The notes beneath the pieces were generated by a model. That model was not told where the DNA came from. It saw only the letters and a program-made list of their open reading frames with translations, and did not search any database. A DNA stretch of 64,000 bases from Pseudomonadota bacterium. Its GTDB lineage: Bacteria > Chloroflexota > UBA6077 > JAJPHF01. Positions 25,527-34,620 of the stretch are shown piece by piece. The position numbers and the translations under genes were made by a program. Each line of letters begins with the position of its first letter. The stretch's first letter is position 1. The stretch lies in contig JAJPHF010000139.1 of assembly GCA_021325365.1 (NCBI GenBank), forward strand, positions 69,333-133,332. The letters are read 5' to 3'.

Positions 25527-26813
25527 TCAGCGCGGCGGCGAGGCGCCCAGCAGTTTCTGAAGTCGGGCCTCGCGTTCGTCCGTGACCCCCTCCGCGGGGT
25601 CCAAGGCGCTCTCCCGATCGCGGAGCGCTGTTAGCACCCTGATGAGCACGCTCGCCAGAACGAGCTGGATGCCTCCTAGCACGAGCGTGGTACCAATTGA
25701 GAGGTATGACCAATGGCGGGTAATCGTCAGCGTGGATAGATACTCTAGCGCCGCTGGGGTATATAGAACCCCGCCGAGCACCATGAGCACGAGGCCGCTG
25801 GTTCCTATTGCTACGACGGGTGGCGCATGCAGAGTAGGCCGTGCGAGCATGCCTTGCCGGATGGGGCGTGGATCAAATAAGTAGATGGCGGAGTTAATGG
25901 CCAGCCCGAAAGTGATCAGCGTTACCCCGGCTACGCTGCACAGCAACACGACAAAGAATCGATAGATAAACCACTCTTCCAGGCGGTGGTTCTCCACGTA
26001 GTAGACCGCGGGGGGTAATCCGACGATGAGCGCGGCTAGCAGCAGCAGTGACCCTATCATGGCGCAGAGACGCAAGGGATTATACAGCATGGTGTGCCAA
26101 ACGATGGCCCAAAAGAAGCGCCATCCATCCCGGAATACACCGAGCTTGGAGCGGCCCGCGCGCTCCTTGTAAGGTATAGGCACCTCGCGGACGCACAAAT
26201 TCTCATGAAGCGCAACCGTGCTCATTGCCGGCGTGAAGTGTAAGCCATCGGGCAACGGAGCGCACAGCGCCAACAAACTGCGGTGGAACAGGCGCATACC
26301 ACTCGCGCTATCCGCAACCGGCTGGTTTGTTATGAACGATAGCATGGTCGCGAAAAAGAGATTGCCCAGGCGCCGCACCCGTGGCATTTCACTATAGTCC
26401 CCGCTCATACGGCTGGCCACTACTAGGTCCACGTCGCCACTCTCCGCGACTGCGCAAAGCCGTGCGAGCGCCGCGGGCGGATATGTCCCATCGGCGTCGA
26501 GAAAGGCTAACCACTCATACGTCGCAGCATTGAAACCCGTCTTTAACGCCGCACCATAACCTCGGTTCACCTTATGCCGGATAAGCCGGACATCGGCAAA
26601 CCGAGCCACTACCTCCGGGGTTCGGTCATTCGACCCGTCATCGACAACAATGATCTCGACAGTCTCCACGCCACTTCCCGCCAATAGACCACGTTGCCTC
26701 ATAAGCTCCGTGAGAATTGCCGCGATCCCCTCCTCTTCGTTATATGCTGGGATCACGATACTAATGGCAGTTGGCTTGTCGTGTTGCTGTCGTCCTGAGC
26801 GTCCGGTCTTCAT
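25527..26813 (-). CDS. Polyprenyl-phosphate-type GT2 glycosyltransferase with membrane anchor
   Basis: The N-terminal GT2 domain (about residues 15-240) has SIVIPAYNEEEG, VVDDGSNDRT and the metal motif FLDADGTYPP. Four predicted transmembrane helices (about 250-400) follow. This is the layout of dolichyl-phosphate mannose or undecaprenyl-phosphate sugar synthases, which load a sugar onto a lipid carrier. It would supply the donor used by the GT39-like enzymes at 22892 and 27657. ATG 26813 is the first start in frame. Confidence 0.88.
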   Translation of the reverse strand: MKTGRSGRQQHDKPTAISIVIPAYNEEEGIAAILTELMRQRGLLAGSGVETVEIIVVDDGSNDRTPEVVARFADVRLIRHKVNRGYGAALKTGFNAATYEWLAFLDADGTYPPAALARLCAVAESGDVDLVVASRMSGDYSEMPRVRRLGNLFFATMLSFITNQPVADSASGMRLFHRSLLALCAPLPDGLHFTPAMSTVALHENLCVREVPIPYKERAGRSKLGVFRDGWRFFWAIVWHTMLYNPLRLCAMIGSLLLLAALIVGLPPAVYYVENHRLEEWFIYRFFVVLLCSVAGVTLITFGLAINSAIYLFDPRPIRQGMLARPTLHAPPVVAIGTSGLVLMVLGGVLYTPAALEYLSTLTITRHWSYLSIGTTLVLGGIQLVLASVLIRVLTALRDRESALDPAEGVTDEREARLQKLLGASPPR

Positions 26814-27656
26814 CCGATGCTCCGCACCTGAGGCGCCACCACCCCACGGAGTCGCCCCTTGCCCGTTGAGACGCTCCCAGCTATGGCACCCCTAAAGCAG
26901 CCGTCTGGCGGCGCTCGTAGCAGACAGACCGAGCGGCCCCCGCCCTCCCCCGCATGAGAAGCCCCCCCGCCGGTTCAGCCAGACGTGCGCCGCCCCAGGC
27001 ACTAAGGCCTGCGGGGCGCTCCCCCGACACCTGTCAGGAGCTGAGCCATCTTGCGCCGGCCACGCCGCTCGGTCCGGCCGGCATCCCCGCGTGGGCCTTG
27101 ACGCTCGGTTCCTGAGCGGAACCCGTTCTGGCTCTCCTCACCGAGCACCCGCCCGACTCGGTGCGCACCCCCCGCATCGCAAACACTATCCACAAGGGAC
27201 CGCCACGCCCCCTGGACCACGGGCCTGCGACACGAGGACTACATTCCCATTCCGGCCATTAGGGAACAATAAAATTAATGACAGCAGTTGTAAAAAAACT
27301 GCTTGGAAACCGAGCGTGCATACCGTTACTTCTCCTGAACTCCACGCTCGCAGCCACGCTCCTTCCGATGGCGCAATCCCTGTCCCCGCTGTATCATGGC
27401 TGGTAGCCTAGGGGACAGACGTACTTTACGCGCGTTCCACGGCGGAGATGGCACTCCCGCTCAAGTGCGCCCTACCACTTGACAATATCATCAGCAGACT
27501 GACACACTTCCCACTGCTGACCGGCGGCCGCCCGCGAGCGCTGCTCGCGCCGGCCCCCTATCCATATAACGTAGCCTCGGCGCTCACGATGGTCCCGCAG
27601 CAGTTCGCGCCGAGGGGATAGTTCGAGTAATGCAAAGGGTTCCGCGCGGAGAATAT
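26814..27656. other. Divergent intergenic region, about 840 bp
   Basis: It lies between two divergently transcribed glycosyltransferase genes. The left half is very GC-rich without a credible gene. Around 27255-27310 it becomes AT-rich and contains a hairpin AGCAGTT/AACTGCT (27283-27303) with an A-rich loop. A TTGACA at 27479-27484 has no convincing -10. No RNA gene was recognised. Confidence 0.4.
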
Positions 27657-29510
27657 ATGTTGCAGAGACTAAGCGCCCGCGCGAAAGATCTCACCGGCGA
27701 TCGCCCGGGAGTGCGAAGGCTCGCTCATCCCGAGACTCGGCAGATGGCTCATCCTGAACCGCCGACCTCGGCCGCAACCGCGCGTAGCTGGGCTGGCTGG
27801 CCCTTGCTGATACTCATCGCCATCACAGCGCTCCTCTGGCTACCACGCCTCGCCGGGCCAATCGATTTACGCTACGACGCAGGAGCCTACTACATTCTTG
27901 GGACTTCCCTCGCACAGGGTAAAGGCTATCGGCTCACGAATGAGCCGGGCGAGATCCACGCCGTCCAATACCCACCTCTGTTGCCATCGATAATCGCACT
28001 GCAGGAAACGCTGCTTGGCCAGCATGACCCGGTCGTGGTCGGCCATTACCTTCGGTTGCTCAACCTGGCTTTCTCCCTGGCCTACACCATCGCCGTCTAT
28101 CTGTTCACCAGACGCTATCTCCCGGCCTGGTGGGCACTATTTGCGGCTCTGATCACCATTGCCTCCCTCCAGACATATTATTTGTCCGACCTCCTGTTTG
28201 CTGAATTACCATTCGCGCTTGTGAGCATCTTGTTCTTCCTGGCTAGCAGCAGAGCGTCGGGGCGCACCTCCCAGCTGCTAGCAGGGTTGCTGGCGGCCGC
28301 GGCATTTCTGCTACGCACGACGGGAGTGGCACTGCTGGCGGCATGGATTCTCGAGGGCGCTTTTGCCGGCGGCCTTCGCCGGGCAGCGTATCGAAGTGTA
28401 TTCCTAATTCTACCCCTCGTCCTATGGCAGGCTTACGTAACCAGTATCCAAAGCTCTCCAGAGTACCAACAACCGTCCTACCCATACCAGCGAGCGGCAT
28501 ACCAGTACTACAACGTCAACTACCTCGACAACATCCTACTGATCGACCCCTTCCGGCCAGAGCTCGGCAAGGCCTCGCCACGAGATATCCTTCGGCGCGC
28601 ATTTGGGAACGTCTTGCCCCTGGCCGTAGGTCTCGGAGAGACTATCTCCGCGCCGATCGGGTTCCCTCGGTTGCTGATCACGAGGGTTAATGAACGCCTC
28701 CCGGGAATTCGCGTCCCTTACCGTACGGCCCAGATTGTGCTACTGGCGCTGGCTGTCTTCATCATTGTCGGCCTGATTCAGCTCGCGCGTCGTCGCGAGT
28801 TGCTACTGCCCGCGTACGTCGTCGTCTCCCTTACACTGATCGACTTCACGCCGTGGCCGGGACAATTCACGCGCTATCTCATGCCACTGGCCCCGGTTCT
28901 CAGTGTGGCACTTTGTCTCGGGCTCATGACGACGCTCATGGTAGCAAGCCGCCGCACGCGCCTACTAGCCCAAAGATCCTATCTCGTTCCACTCCCAGCG
29001 GTCGGCGTGGTTTTAATCCTGGAAGCTTTTAGCGTCCACGATGCGTACATAGATCACCATGATCCCGTGGTTTCGTATGACGCTGCCGATCAGCCAGTCG
29101 CCTACCATCTCTTCTACTACGACGAGAACTGGGATGCCTTCGAGCGCGCCCTGTACTGGCTGAAGGGACATGATGTGGGGACTGATAGCGTCATAGCGAC
29201 CTCTGCGCCGCACTTCGCCTATCTGCGCACCGGGCACCGCGCAGTGATGCCCCCTTTCGAACCGGATACGAGCGCAGCACAAACCTTGTTGGACTCTGTA
29301 CCGGTACAGTACGTCATCGTGGACGAGCTGGGATTCACCGATATCTCGCGGCGCTATGCGCTTCCGGTCATGGAAGCCCACCCTGCCGACTGGCTCGAGA
29401 TCTACGCGGATGGAGCCCGCCTCCGTATCTACCAGCGAGTCAATGTTACAAGCGATCGGACCGGCCAAGCTGAGCGGCCGGACCGTAGCGCCGCGGCGGT
29501 AGTCCGCTGA
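27657..29510 (+). CDS. GT39-like polytopic membrane protein (probable glycosyltransferase)
   Basis: ATG 27657 follows GGAG with 5-nt spacing; an upstream ATG at 27630 is also possible. About 11 transmembrane helices are predicted. The first loop has DLRYDAGAYYILG, comparable to the acidic motif of PMT_2/GT39 enzymes, and then YPPLLPSIIAL. A soluble C-terminal domain (about residues 470-600) ends the protein. Together with the GT2 at 25527 it suggests lipid-linked sugar transfer to a cell-surface glycan or protein. Confidence 0.82.
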   Translation: MLQRLSARAKDLTGDRPGVRRLAHPETRQMAHPEPPTSAATARSWAGWPLLILIAITALLWLPRLAGPIDLRYDAGAYYILGTSLAQGKGYRLTNEPGEIHAVQYPPLLPSIIALQETLLGQHDPVVVGHYLRLLNLAFSLAYTIAVYLFTRRYLPAWWALFAALITIASLQTYYLSDLLFAELPFALVSILFFLASSRASGRTSQLLAGLLAAAAFLLRTTGVALLAAWILEGAFAGGLRRAAYRSVFLILPLVLWQAYVTSIQSSPEYQQPSYPYQRAAYQYYNVNYLDNILLIDPFRPELGKASPRDILRRAFGNVLPLAVGLGETISAPIGFPRLLITRVNERLPGIRVPYRTAQIVLLALAVFIIVGLIQLARRRELLLPAYVVVSLTLIDFTPWPGQFTRYLMPLAPVLSVALCLGLMTTLMVASRRTRLLAQRSYLVPLPAVGVVLILEAFSVHDAYIDHHDPVVSYDAADQPVAYHLFYYDENWDAFERALYWLKGHDVGTDSVIATSAPHFAYLRTGHRAVMPPFEPDTSAAQTLLDSVPVQYVIVDELGFTDISRRYALPVMEAHPADWLEIYADGARLRIYQRVNVTSDRTGQAERPDRSAAAVVR

Positions 29511-29625
29511 GCGATGGTTGGCGGGTGACTCCCCGGGTAGATGGTGACATCATCCTGATTGGCAAGTAGGCGCGGGTGGAAGCCCGGAACTGCTTTGAGG
29601 CGGCCGGTGGTGCGGAGGGCGGCGG

Positions 29626-30630
29626 ATGGTGCCCGGTCAGAAGATTGCAGTGACGGTGGCGATTCCCACCTATAACCGGCCGGCTCTGTTGCGAGAGGCT
29701 TTGGCATCCGTGGTGGCGCAAGACATGCAGGAGTTCGAAGTTCTCGTCGTAGACGATGCGTCGCCGAGCGATACGCAAGGAGTGCTGGCCTCGTTCCGCG
29801 ATCCGCGGCTTCGACTACTGCGGCAGAGCAGCAACGTCGGCATGCAACGGAATTGGCGGACGGCCTTGACCACACCAAGCACTCGTTATGTGGCACTGTT
29901 AGAGGACGACAACCTCTGGCTACCGCATCACCTCCGCGCGGCGGTGTCGGCGCTGGAGGCTCACCCCGAGGCCACCATGTATGCCTGCGCCAGTGAGAGG
30001 TTCGGGGGGGGACGCGAGGACTATTTCCGGCCTGAGTGGGCTAAGAGTTCGGGCTCAGAATTGTGGCGCTGGCGGGAGACAGGGTATGCGAGGTGGCTGG
30101 CCGGCTGCCCCATCCTGGCGTCAGCCGTCGTGGTGCGGCGGCAGTCTCTAGACCGCCTGTTCTGGGGGGGCAGCAACTGGCCTTGGTGCCACGACTGGCT
30201 ATGGTGGGGGCAGCTCGCGTTACAAGGCGCCGTATTTTACGATAGTAGAATTGGTATCAGGTATCGGTGGCATGAATCGAACGCGACCTATGGTTTCGAG
30301 AACATGCGGGGTCGCGCAGAGTGGTTGTATACAATACGTGAACTGGCGACACGTGCCTGGAAAGCAGGAGCGTTACGCGACTTAGCTGGGGAGACGTTAT
30401 CCTTTTCGCCAGCTGCGCTGTCCATAATGGTGGTAGCCCTGACCGCGCCGGAAACGCCGCCACCGCTTCGTCGGCAGGCGTACCGTCTGTTCCGCATGCG
30501 TCGAGACATCGCTAAGCGCCCCGGGTGTGCGATGAACTTCCGGATCGCGTGCGTCTTGGGCGGGTGGTGGCTCAGTCACGCCGATCTGCGAGCACGCCTG
30601 TGGGCTCGCTGGTGGCCTAAGGCGAACTAG
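29626..30630 (+). CDS. Family 2 glycosyltransferase
   Basis: A 334-residue soluble protein whose ATG follows GGAGG. It has VAIPTYNRPALLREAL, VVDDASPSD and the metal-binding LLEDDNLW in place of the usual DxD, all in the first 110 residues. The C-terminal part is Trp- and Arg-rich and has no close match that I recognise. It lies 115 bp after the GT39-like gene and is probably part of the same surface glycan locus. Confidence 0.85.
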   Translation: MVPGQKIAVTVAIPTYNRPALLREALASVVAQDMQEFEVLVVDDASPSDTQGVLASFRDPRLRLLRQSSNVGMQRNWRTALTTPSTRYVALLEDDNLWLPHHLRAAVSALEAHPEATMYACASERFGGGREDYFRPEWAKSSGSELWRWRETGYARWLAGCPILASAVVVRRQSLDRLFWGGSNWPWCHDWLWWGQLALQGAVFYDSRIGIRYRWHESNATYGFENMRGRAEWLYTIRELATRAWKAGALRDLAGETLSFSPAALSIMVVALTAPETPPPLRRQAYRLFRMRRDIAKRPGCAMNFRIACVLGGWWLSHADLRARLWARWWPKAN

Positions 30631-30636
30631 TGGTCT

Positions 30637-30694
30637 GTCACGAGTCAATTGCCGGGTGTTGGCAGTTGCCAACACCCGGCAATTGACTCGTGAC
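30637..30694. repeat. Perfect 28-bp inverted repeat
   Basis: Arms 30637-30664 and 30667-30694 are perfectly complementary with a 2-nt spacer (GT). It starts 6 bp after the stop codon of the GT2 gene. It is too long and lacks the T-tract of an ordinary terminator, but could still terminate. It may also be a cruciform-forming mobile remnant. Confidence 0.7.
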
Positions 30695-30851
30695 GAGGTA
30701 CTAGTATGGCACGAGTTAAGAGTTCTGATAGGTGCTACTGGCCAAGAGAGGGTCATTGCAGGCCAAGAGACGTGTTCGACGGAACTGAGAGTCGCTCAAC
30801 GCGCGCATGGCAATGGTGATAGTGAGCATAGTAGTCGTGGATAAGCATGCA

Positions 30852-31769
30852 ATGGCAGAAACACTCGTTTCGGTGATTATTCCATGCTACAATGCCGGCC
30901 GATTTCTGGGTGAGACTCTAGATAGTGTGCTCAGGCAGGGACACAGCAATCTAGAGATCATCGTAGTAGACGATGGCTCTACGGACGGTAGCGCTAATGT
31001 TGCTGCCAAATATCCAACGGTGCGTTGCGTGCACCAGCGCAATGCTGGGGTTGCGGCGGCGCGGAACACCGGGTTGCAAAACAGCAATGGCGCGTTTGTC
31101 ATTTTCCTGGACGCAGATGATCGCATGCTACCGGGTGCCGTCGAAGCCAACCTGCATTGTTTGCTAAGGCAGCCAGAATGCGCGTTTGCGTTTGGCGATG
31201 TGCAAGCCATTGACGTCAACGGTGTGCCGCTTCCGCACCGGTCGGCTTGCCCACATCACGAGAACTATCACTACCTCTCGCTGCTGTATCACTGCTATAT
31301 CTGGACACCTGGCGCAGTAATGTACCGGCGCAGCGTGCTGGAAGCCGTATCAGGATTCGATAGCCGGGTCGCCGCCGCAGCGGATTTAGATCTGAATCTT
31401 CGAATCACCCGTATCTACCCTGCTTGCTACTGTGGCACCACCGTGCTGGAATATCGAATGTATCAAGGCAACATGAACAGCAACTACGCTACTATGTTGG
31501 CGGCTACAGTATCGGTAATGCGACGACAGCGCCGGTGGGTGGATGGGGACGCACGGCATAGAGAAGCATATCAGCACGGTGTCAAGTTCTTCCAGGCGTA
31601 CTATGGCAATCTGCTCATCACTCAGCTCGTCGATTGCATAAGGCATCGTAGCAATTGGCGGATGGCGGTTAGTGGAATGCTAGTGCTGGCGCGGTATGCT
31701 CCGCTGGTACCAGTCAAGCGCGGCATGCGGCATGCGCCGTGGATCGGAAAGATGGCTCGGAGATCCTGA
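30852..31769 (+). CDS. Family 2 glycosyltransferase
   Basis: The conserved N-terminus begins at ATG 30852 (MAETLVSVIIPCYNAG); an upstream ATG at 30807 adds 15 residues without a ribosome site. Motifs are VVDDGSTDGS, RNAGVAAARN and the metal site FLDADD. The C-terminal half is soluble. GC content is low for the window. It probably adds a sugar in the same glycan pathway as the upstream glycosyltransferases. Confidence 0.87.
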   Translation: MAETLVSVIIPCYNAGRFLGETLDSVLRQGHSNLEIIVVDDGSTDGSANVAAKYPTVRCVHQRNAGVAAARNTGLQNSNGAFVIFLDADDRMLPGAVEANLHCLLRQPECAFAFGDVQAIDVNGVPLPHRSACPHHENYHYLSLLYHCYIWTPGAVMYRRSVLEAVSGFDSRVAAAADLDLNLRITRIYPACYCGTTVLEYRMYQGNMNSNYATMLAATVSVMRRQRRWVDGDARHREAYQHGVKFFQAYYGNLLITQLVDCIRHRSNWRMAVSGMLVLARYAPLVPVKRGMRHAPWIGKMARRS

Positions 31770-31822
31770 GGGCTGAGAGGGCCGTAGCCTCGGTCCCTGG
31801 CCTTCGGGGAGCCGCCCGGCTA

Positions 31823-31878
31823 AGCGTAGCAAGCGGCCGCGCTGGTCGTACGCCGCCAGCGCGGCCGCTTGCTACGCT
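31823..31878. repeat. Perfect 23-bp inverted repeat with 10-bp spacer
   Basis: Arms 31823-31845 and 31856-31878 are perfectly complementary; both contain a NotI-like GCGGCCGC. It lies 50 bp downstream of the GT2 gene and 40 bp upstream of the small XRE gene, so it may be a terminator. Confidence 0.65.
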
Positions 31879-31919
31879 CTAGCGGCACCCGGTATGGTGG
31901 CGCGCAAAGGATGGTGCTA

Positions 31920-32156
31920 ATGCCCACGTTGCGGGAAGTCCGGGTCAGCCGGTTGCTCACAATGCGCGAATTGGCGCGGCGCGCCGGCGTCGCCCTGAGC
32001 ACGGTCTATTTGCTGGAAGCCGGCCGTACCCGACCCTCGCTGCGGGTAATCCGCAAACTCAGCGCGGCGTTGGGCGTGGCGCCCGAGGCCGTCGACGAGT
32101 TTCGGGCCGTCGTGGAGCTGTCGGACCCGTCGATGGAGGCCCACACCCCGCCATAA
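31920..32156 (+). CDS. Small XRE-family helix-turn-helix protein
   Basis: ATG 31920 follows AAAGGA with 8-nt spacing. The 78 residues are almost entirely an XRE DNA-binding domain, with the recognition region ELARRAGVALSTVYLLEAGRTRPSL. No sensor domain is attached. The target is unknown; the perfect palindrome just upstream (31823-31878) is one candidate site, but is more likely a terminator. Confidence 0.8.
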   Translation: MPTLREVRVSRLLTMRELARRAGVALSTVYLLEAGRTRPSLRVIRKLSAALGVAPEAVDEFRAVVELSDPSMEAHTPP

Positions 32157-32169
32157 CCAGCCGCCATCG

Positions 32170-32640
32170 TCACTGGCCGTGCCGGCCGGAGGGCTCCCCC
32201 CGGAGCGTGTCACAGTCCGCGTCCGTTCCGATGACATGGGCAGCCACCGCACGGATCGCCAGCTCCTGCTCGGGGAAGTGGCGCGCTAAGGCGTCCAGCA
32301 GGTGGCACTGCCAGGCATCGCAGGCGGCCACCGTCGCAAGCTCCTCTAAGTGACGCAGTTGCCAGACCAGCTCGAAATCCTCTGGGGACAGCCGGTCGCG
32401 TAGCTGGCGTTCGAGTAGTCGGATCCGCTCTTCCAGGTCTGCGTCGAGGGGCGGCAGCATCACGTCGCATCCTCCCCGGTAGCCGGTCATCGCTTGAGCC
32501 GAGAATCGGTAGAGACAGGATAGCCGCCAGCCCACCAAAAAGCGAGCGATCAGGGGGGTGTGGACGCGGGTTCCGAGGGCTGCTACCTCGGCCAGGCGTG
32601 CCTCGGCCGTCTTGCACTCGTACGCCAGCGCGTCGAGCAT
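32170..32640 (-). CDS. Hypothetical helical protein
   Basis: The 156-residue product has no family that I recognise. It is mostly alpha-helical, with Leu-, Glu- and Arg-rich stretches (LEERIRLLERQLRDRL, ELVWQLRHLEELATV) that could form a coiled coil. It is convergent with the XRE gene, separated by 13 bp. Its composition and codon use resemble real genes. Function is unknown. Confidence 0.55.
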   Translation of the reverse strand: MLDALAYECKTAEARLAEVAALGTRVHTPLIARFLVGWRLSCLYRFSAQAMTGYRGGCDVMLPPLDADLEERIRLLERQLRDRLSPEDFELVWQLRHLEELATVAACDAWQCHLLDALARHFPEQELAIRAVAAHVIGTDADCDTLRGEPSGRHGQ

Positions 32641-32719
32641 CTCGGGGGTATGCCCAGCCCAGATGGCTGTCGCGCCTTACAAGACGCTCGCCAGCTTGCC
32701 CGCGTCGCCCAGAGAGCTG

Positions 32720-33160
32720 CTACGGTTCCGGTAGGACTCCGACCTGCCGCAGCACGGACAACTGGTCCCAGTAGATGCGCTCGCTGCAGATCTTTCCATC
32801 CCGGAATCCGACCACGGCGACTTGATCCGTTGTAACGTGGCGGCTCGTCGGCGGCACGTTCGGGAGTAGCCAGTCCATCTGTTTGCTATGGGTAAATGTG
32901 ATATGCACCTCCTCGACGAGCTGGCTCTCCCCTATCACCCGGTTGGTCGATTGGACCTGCCAGTCGTCAGGCAGTGAGGCGATGAACACATCCTGGTAGT
33001 AGGCGCGCACCGCCTGGTAGCCACGAGCACCGGTGTTGACCGGCATGTTGTGGTTCACGACGTCGTCCGTCACGGTCGTCATGAGCGTGTCGATGTCCTT
33101 CGAGTCGAATTCCGCTCGCAGGTGGGTCTCCCAGACCCGCATCATCGCTGCCCGGGTCAT
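32720..33160 (-). CDS. SnoaL-like/NTF2-fold protein
   Basis: The 146-residue protein has the SnoaL-type ester cyclase pattern. An early helix MMRVWETHLRAEFDSKD precedes LMTTVTDDVVNHNMPV and YQAVRAYYQDVF. The C-terminal beta sheet has DQVAVVGFRDGKICSERIYWD. Relatives are polyketide cyclases or carotenoid-isomerase-like small enzymes. No pathway partner is adjacent. Confidence 0.78.
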   Translation of the reverse strand: MTRAAMMRVWETHLRAEFDSKDIDTLMTTVTDDVVNHNMPVNTGARGYQAVRAYYQDVFIASLPDDWQVQSTNRVIGESQLVEEVHITFTHSKQMDWLLPNVPPTSRHVTTDQVAVVGFRDGKICSERIYWDQLSVLRQVGVLPEP

Positions 33161-33575
33161 CGCTCAACCTCTACCCGAGTGCTCGCCGAGCCGGGCTGCC
33201 AACTCGCGCACTTGCTCTTGCCGGGCGGCATTCTCCACGTGAGCGCGGCGTTCTCCAGTTGGCGCCTCGCCGACTGCTCCGAGAGAGGTGCCGGATCAGC
33301 AGCCCGAGTCGTCACGGACCGCTCGGGGGCCAACAACAGCGTCGTCTCGATCATGCCACGGTTGTAGCGCGTCGCAGGCGACCTGGCAAGCGGGCGGCCA
33401 GGCTCTCACACCGGGGGATCTGAACGGTTACGTACGTGCCAGCGCCCGGTTCAGTGCATCGCGCGCCTGGGAGACGCGCGGCAGAGCCGTTGCAGGGTGG
33501 CGAGGGCCGTACCCAGGCCCCGTCAACGGCGGCTTGGTGACAAAGGCCGCGAACTGGGTCAACTGCACGCGCCGA
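33161..33575. other. 415-bp region with possible small broken gene
   Basis: On the minus strand, 33157-33354 encodes MIETTLLLAPERS... up to RRQLENAAL. A different frame then continues ENAARQEQVRELAARLGE and stops at 33164, just before the SnoaL gene. This looks like one small gene split by a frameshift, but no family is recognisable. The rest holds nothing that I can support. Confidence 0.3.
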
Positions 33576-33911
33576 CTAGCCGGCGGGCTTGGGGGCCATC
33601 GGGGGCGCCGTGGCCGCCTGTTGCAGCGCCGCATGCATCTCGTCCGGGGAGAGCACACGCACCAAGCGGTTGCTTCTCAGGTGCCCCCCGGCCAGGTCCG
33701 CGATCTCGATGGCGGCCGCGGCGGCATCATCCGGCGCTTCGAACAGTGCGAAGCCGTCGTACTCGGTGCCGGGCGTGTAGTACAGCCCTACCAGACGGCC
33801 CCCGAAGTGCCGCACCAGCGCGTCGGAGGCCGCCGCCCGGTCCTGTGGCGCGTGGATGAGCGTCGCCCAGGCCGCCGGGCTATATGCAAACTGCGCCATG
33901 AACAATGGCAT
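33576..33911 (-). CDS. GYD domain protein
   Basis: The 111-residue product begins MPLFMAQFAYSPAAWATL and has the family signature GGRLVGLYYTPGTEYDGFALFEAPDD. GYD proteins are small ferredoxin-like dimeric proteins of unclear function. It is complete and probably monocistronic. Confidence 0.85.
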   Translation of the reverse strand: MPLFMAQFAYSPAAWATLIHAPQDRAAASDALVRHFGGRLVGLYYTPGTEYDGFALFEAPDDAAAAAIEIADLAGGHLRSNRLVRVLSPDEMHAALQQAATAPPMAPKPAG

Positions 33912-34227
33912 GATCGTATCCTCCCGTCACGGCAGCACCGTATGCAAGCAGGTATAGCGTGCCACCATCGCGTAGACAAGCGCATGACCGCGCCGCCTGC
34001 TTAGCTTGTGATTTAACTCATGAGCGGCGGGCCGATCCGCGAAGGATCGGGGAGTTCAACGATGGGCAGGGGGTACGGGGCTGTCCGCCGGCTGGGCCTC
34101 CAGCAGCGCTCGGATCTGCGCCGCCGCGACAGTGTGGGCGTTGGCGGTGGGCGGCACGCGGCGCACGTCGAGCGGCGCCGTCCAGCTATCGTGCGTGAAG
34201 CTGATCTGCGCCAGCCCCGCCGATGCA

Positions 34228-34480
34228 GGTCCGCCACGCCATGCCCGCATCCTACGCGCGCCGCCCGACGTGCAGAGCGTCTGCCACACGCACTCCAGCG
34301 GGTGCGTGCTGTTCAGCGTGCTGCCGATCAAGCTGCGCGCGGCGCACAACTACGGCGCCTTCCTGCCCGCCGAGGGCGCGGCGCTCTACGAGCCGGCTGG
34401 CCTGATCCGGACGATCGAGCAAGGGGACGCGCGGGCCGCCCGCTGGGCGAGGAGTCTGCTGCCCCGGGGTCCTCACAACG
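34228..34480 (+). pseudogene. Remnant of a class II aldolase/adducin-family gene
   Basis: One plus-strand frame contains ILRAPPDVQSVCHTHSSG, the metal-binding HTH segment of class II aldolases, then NYGAFLPAEGAALYEPAG and LIRTIEQGDA. The N-terminal ~80 residues are missing and the C-terminal part (normally containing RGHG) is scrambled after LLPRGPHN. It cannot encode a working enzyme. Upstream (34056-34227), the minus strand holds another coding-like tail ending SPVPPAHR that I cannot assign. Confidence 0.55.
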
Positions 34481-34620
34481 AGACGGCGCCGTCGATAGTG
34501 GTTCAAACTGGGGAACCGCGGTGGTCGCACGCGGGGATGCGCTCGGGCGCCGGCGGGTCCGCCCCACCGTCATACGACTCGCTGGCGTTGCCCAACGCCG
34601 CCGGTCGGTGGCCAGTCGCG

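Noticed and set aside
27470..27510. Promoter with TTGACA at 27479
   Set aside because: No acceptable -10 box lies 16-18 bp downstream.
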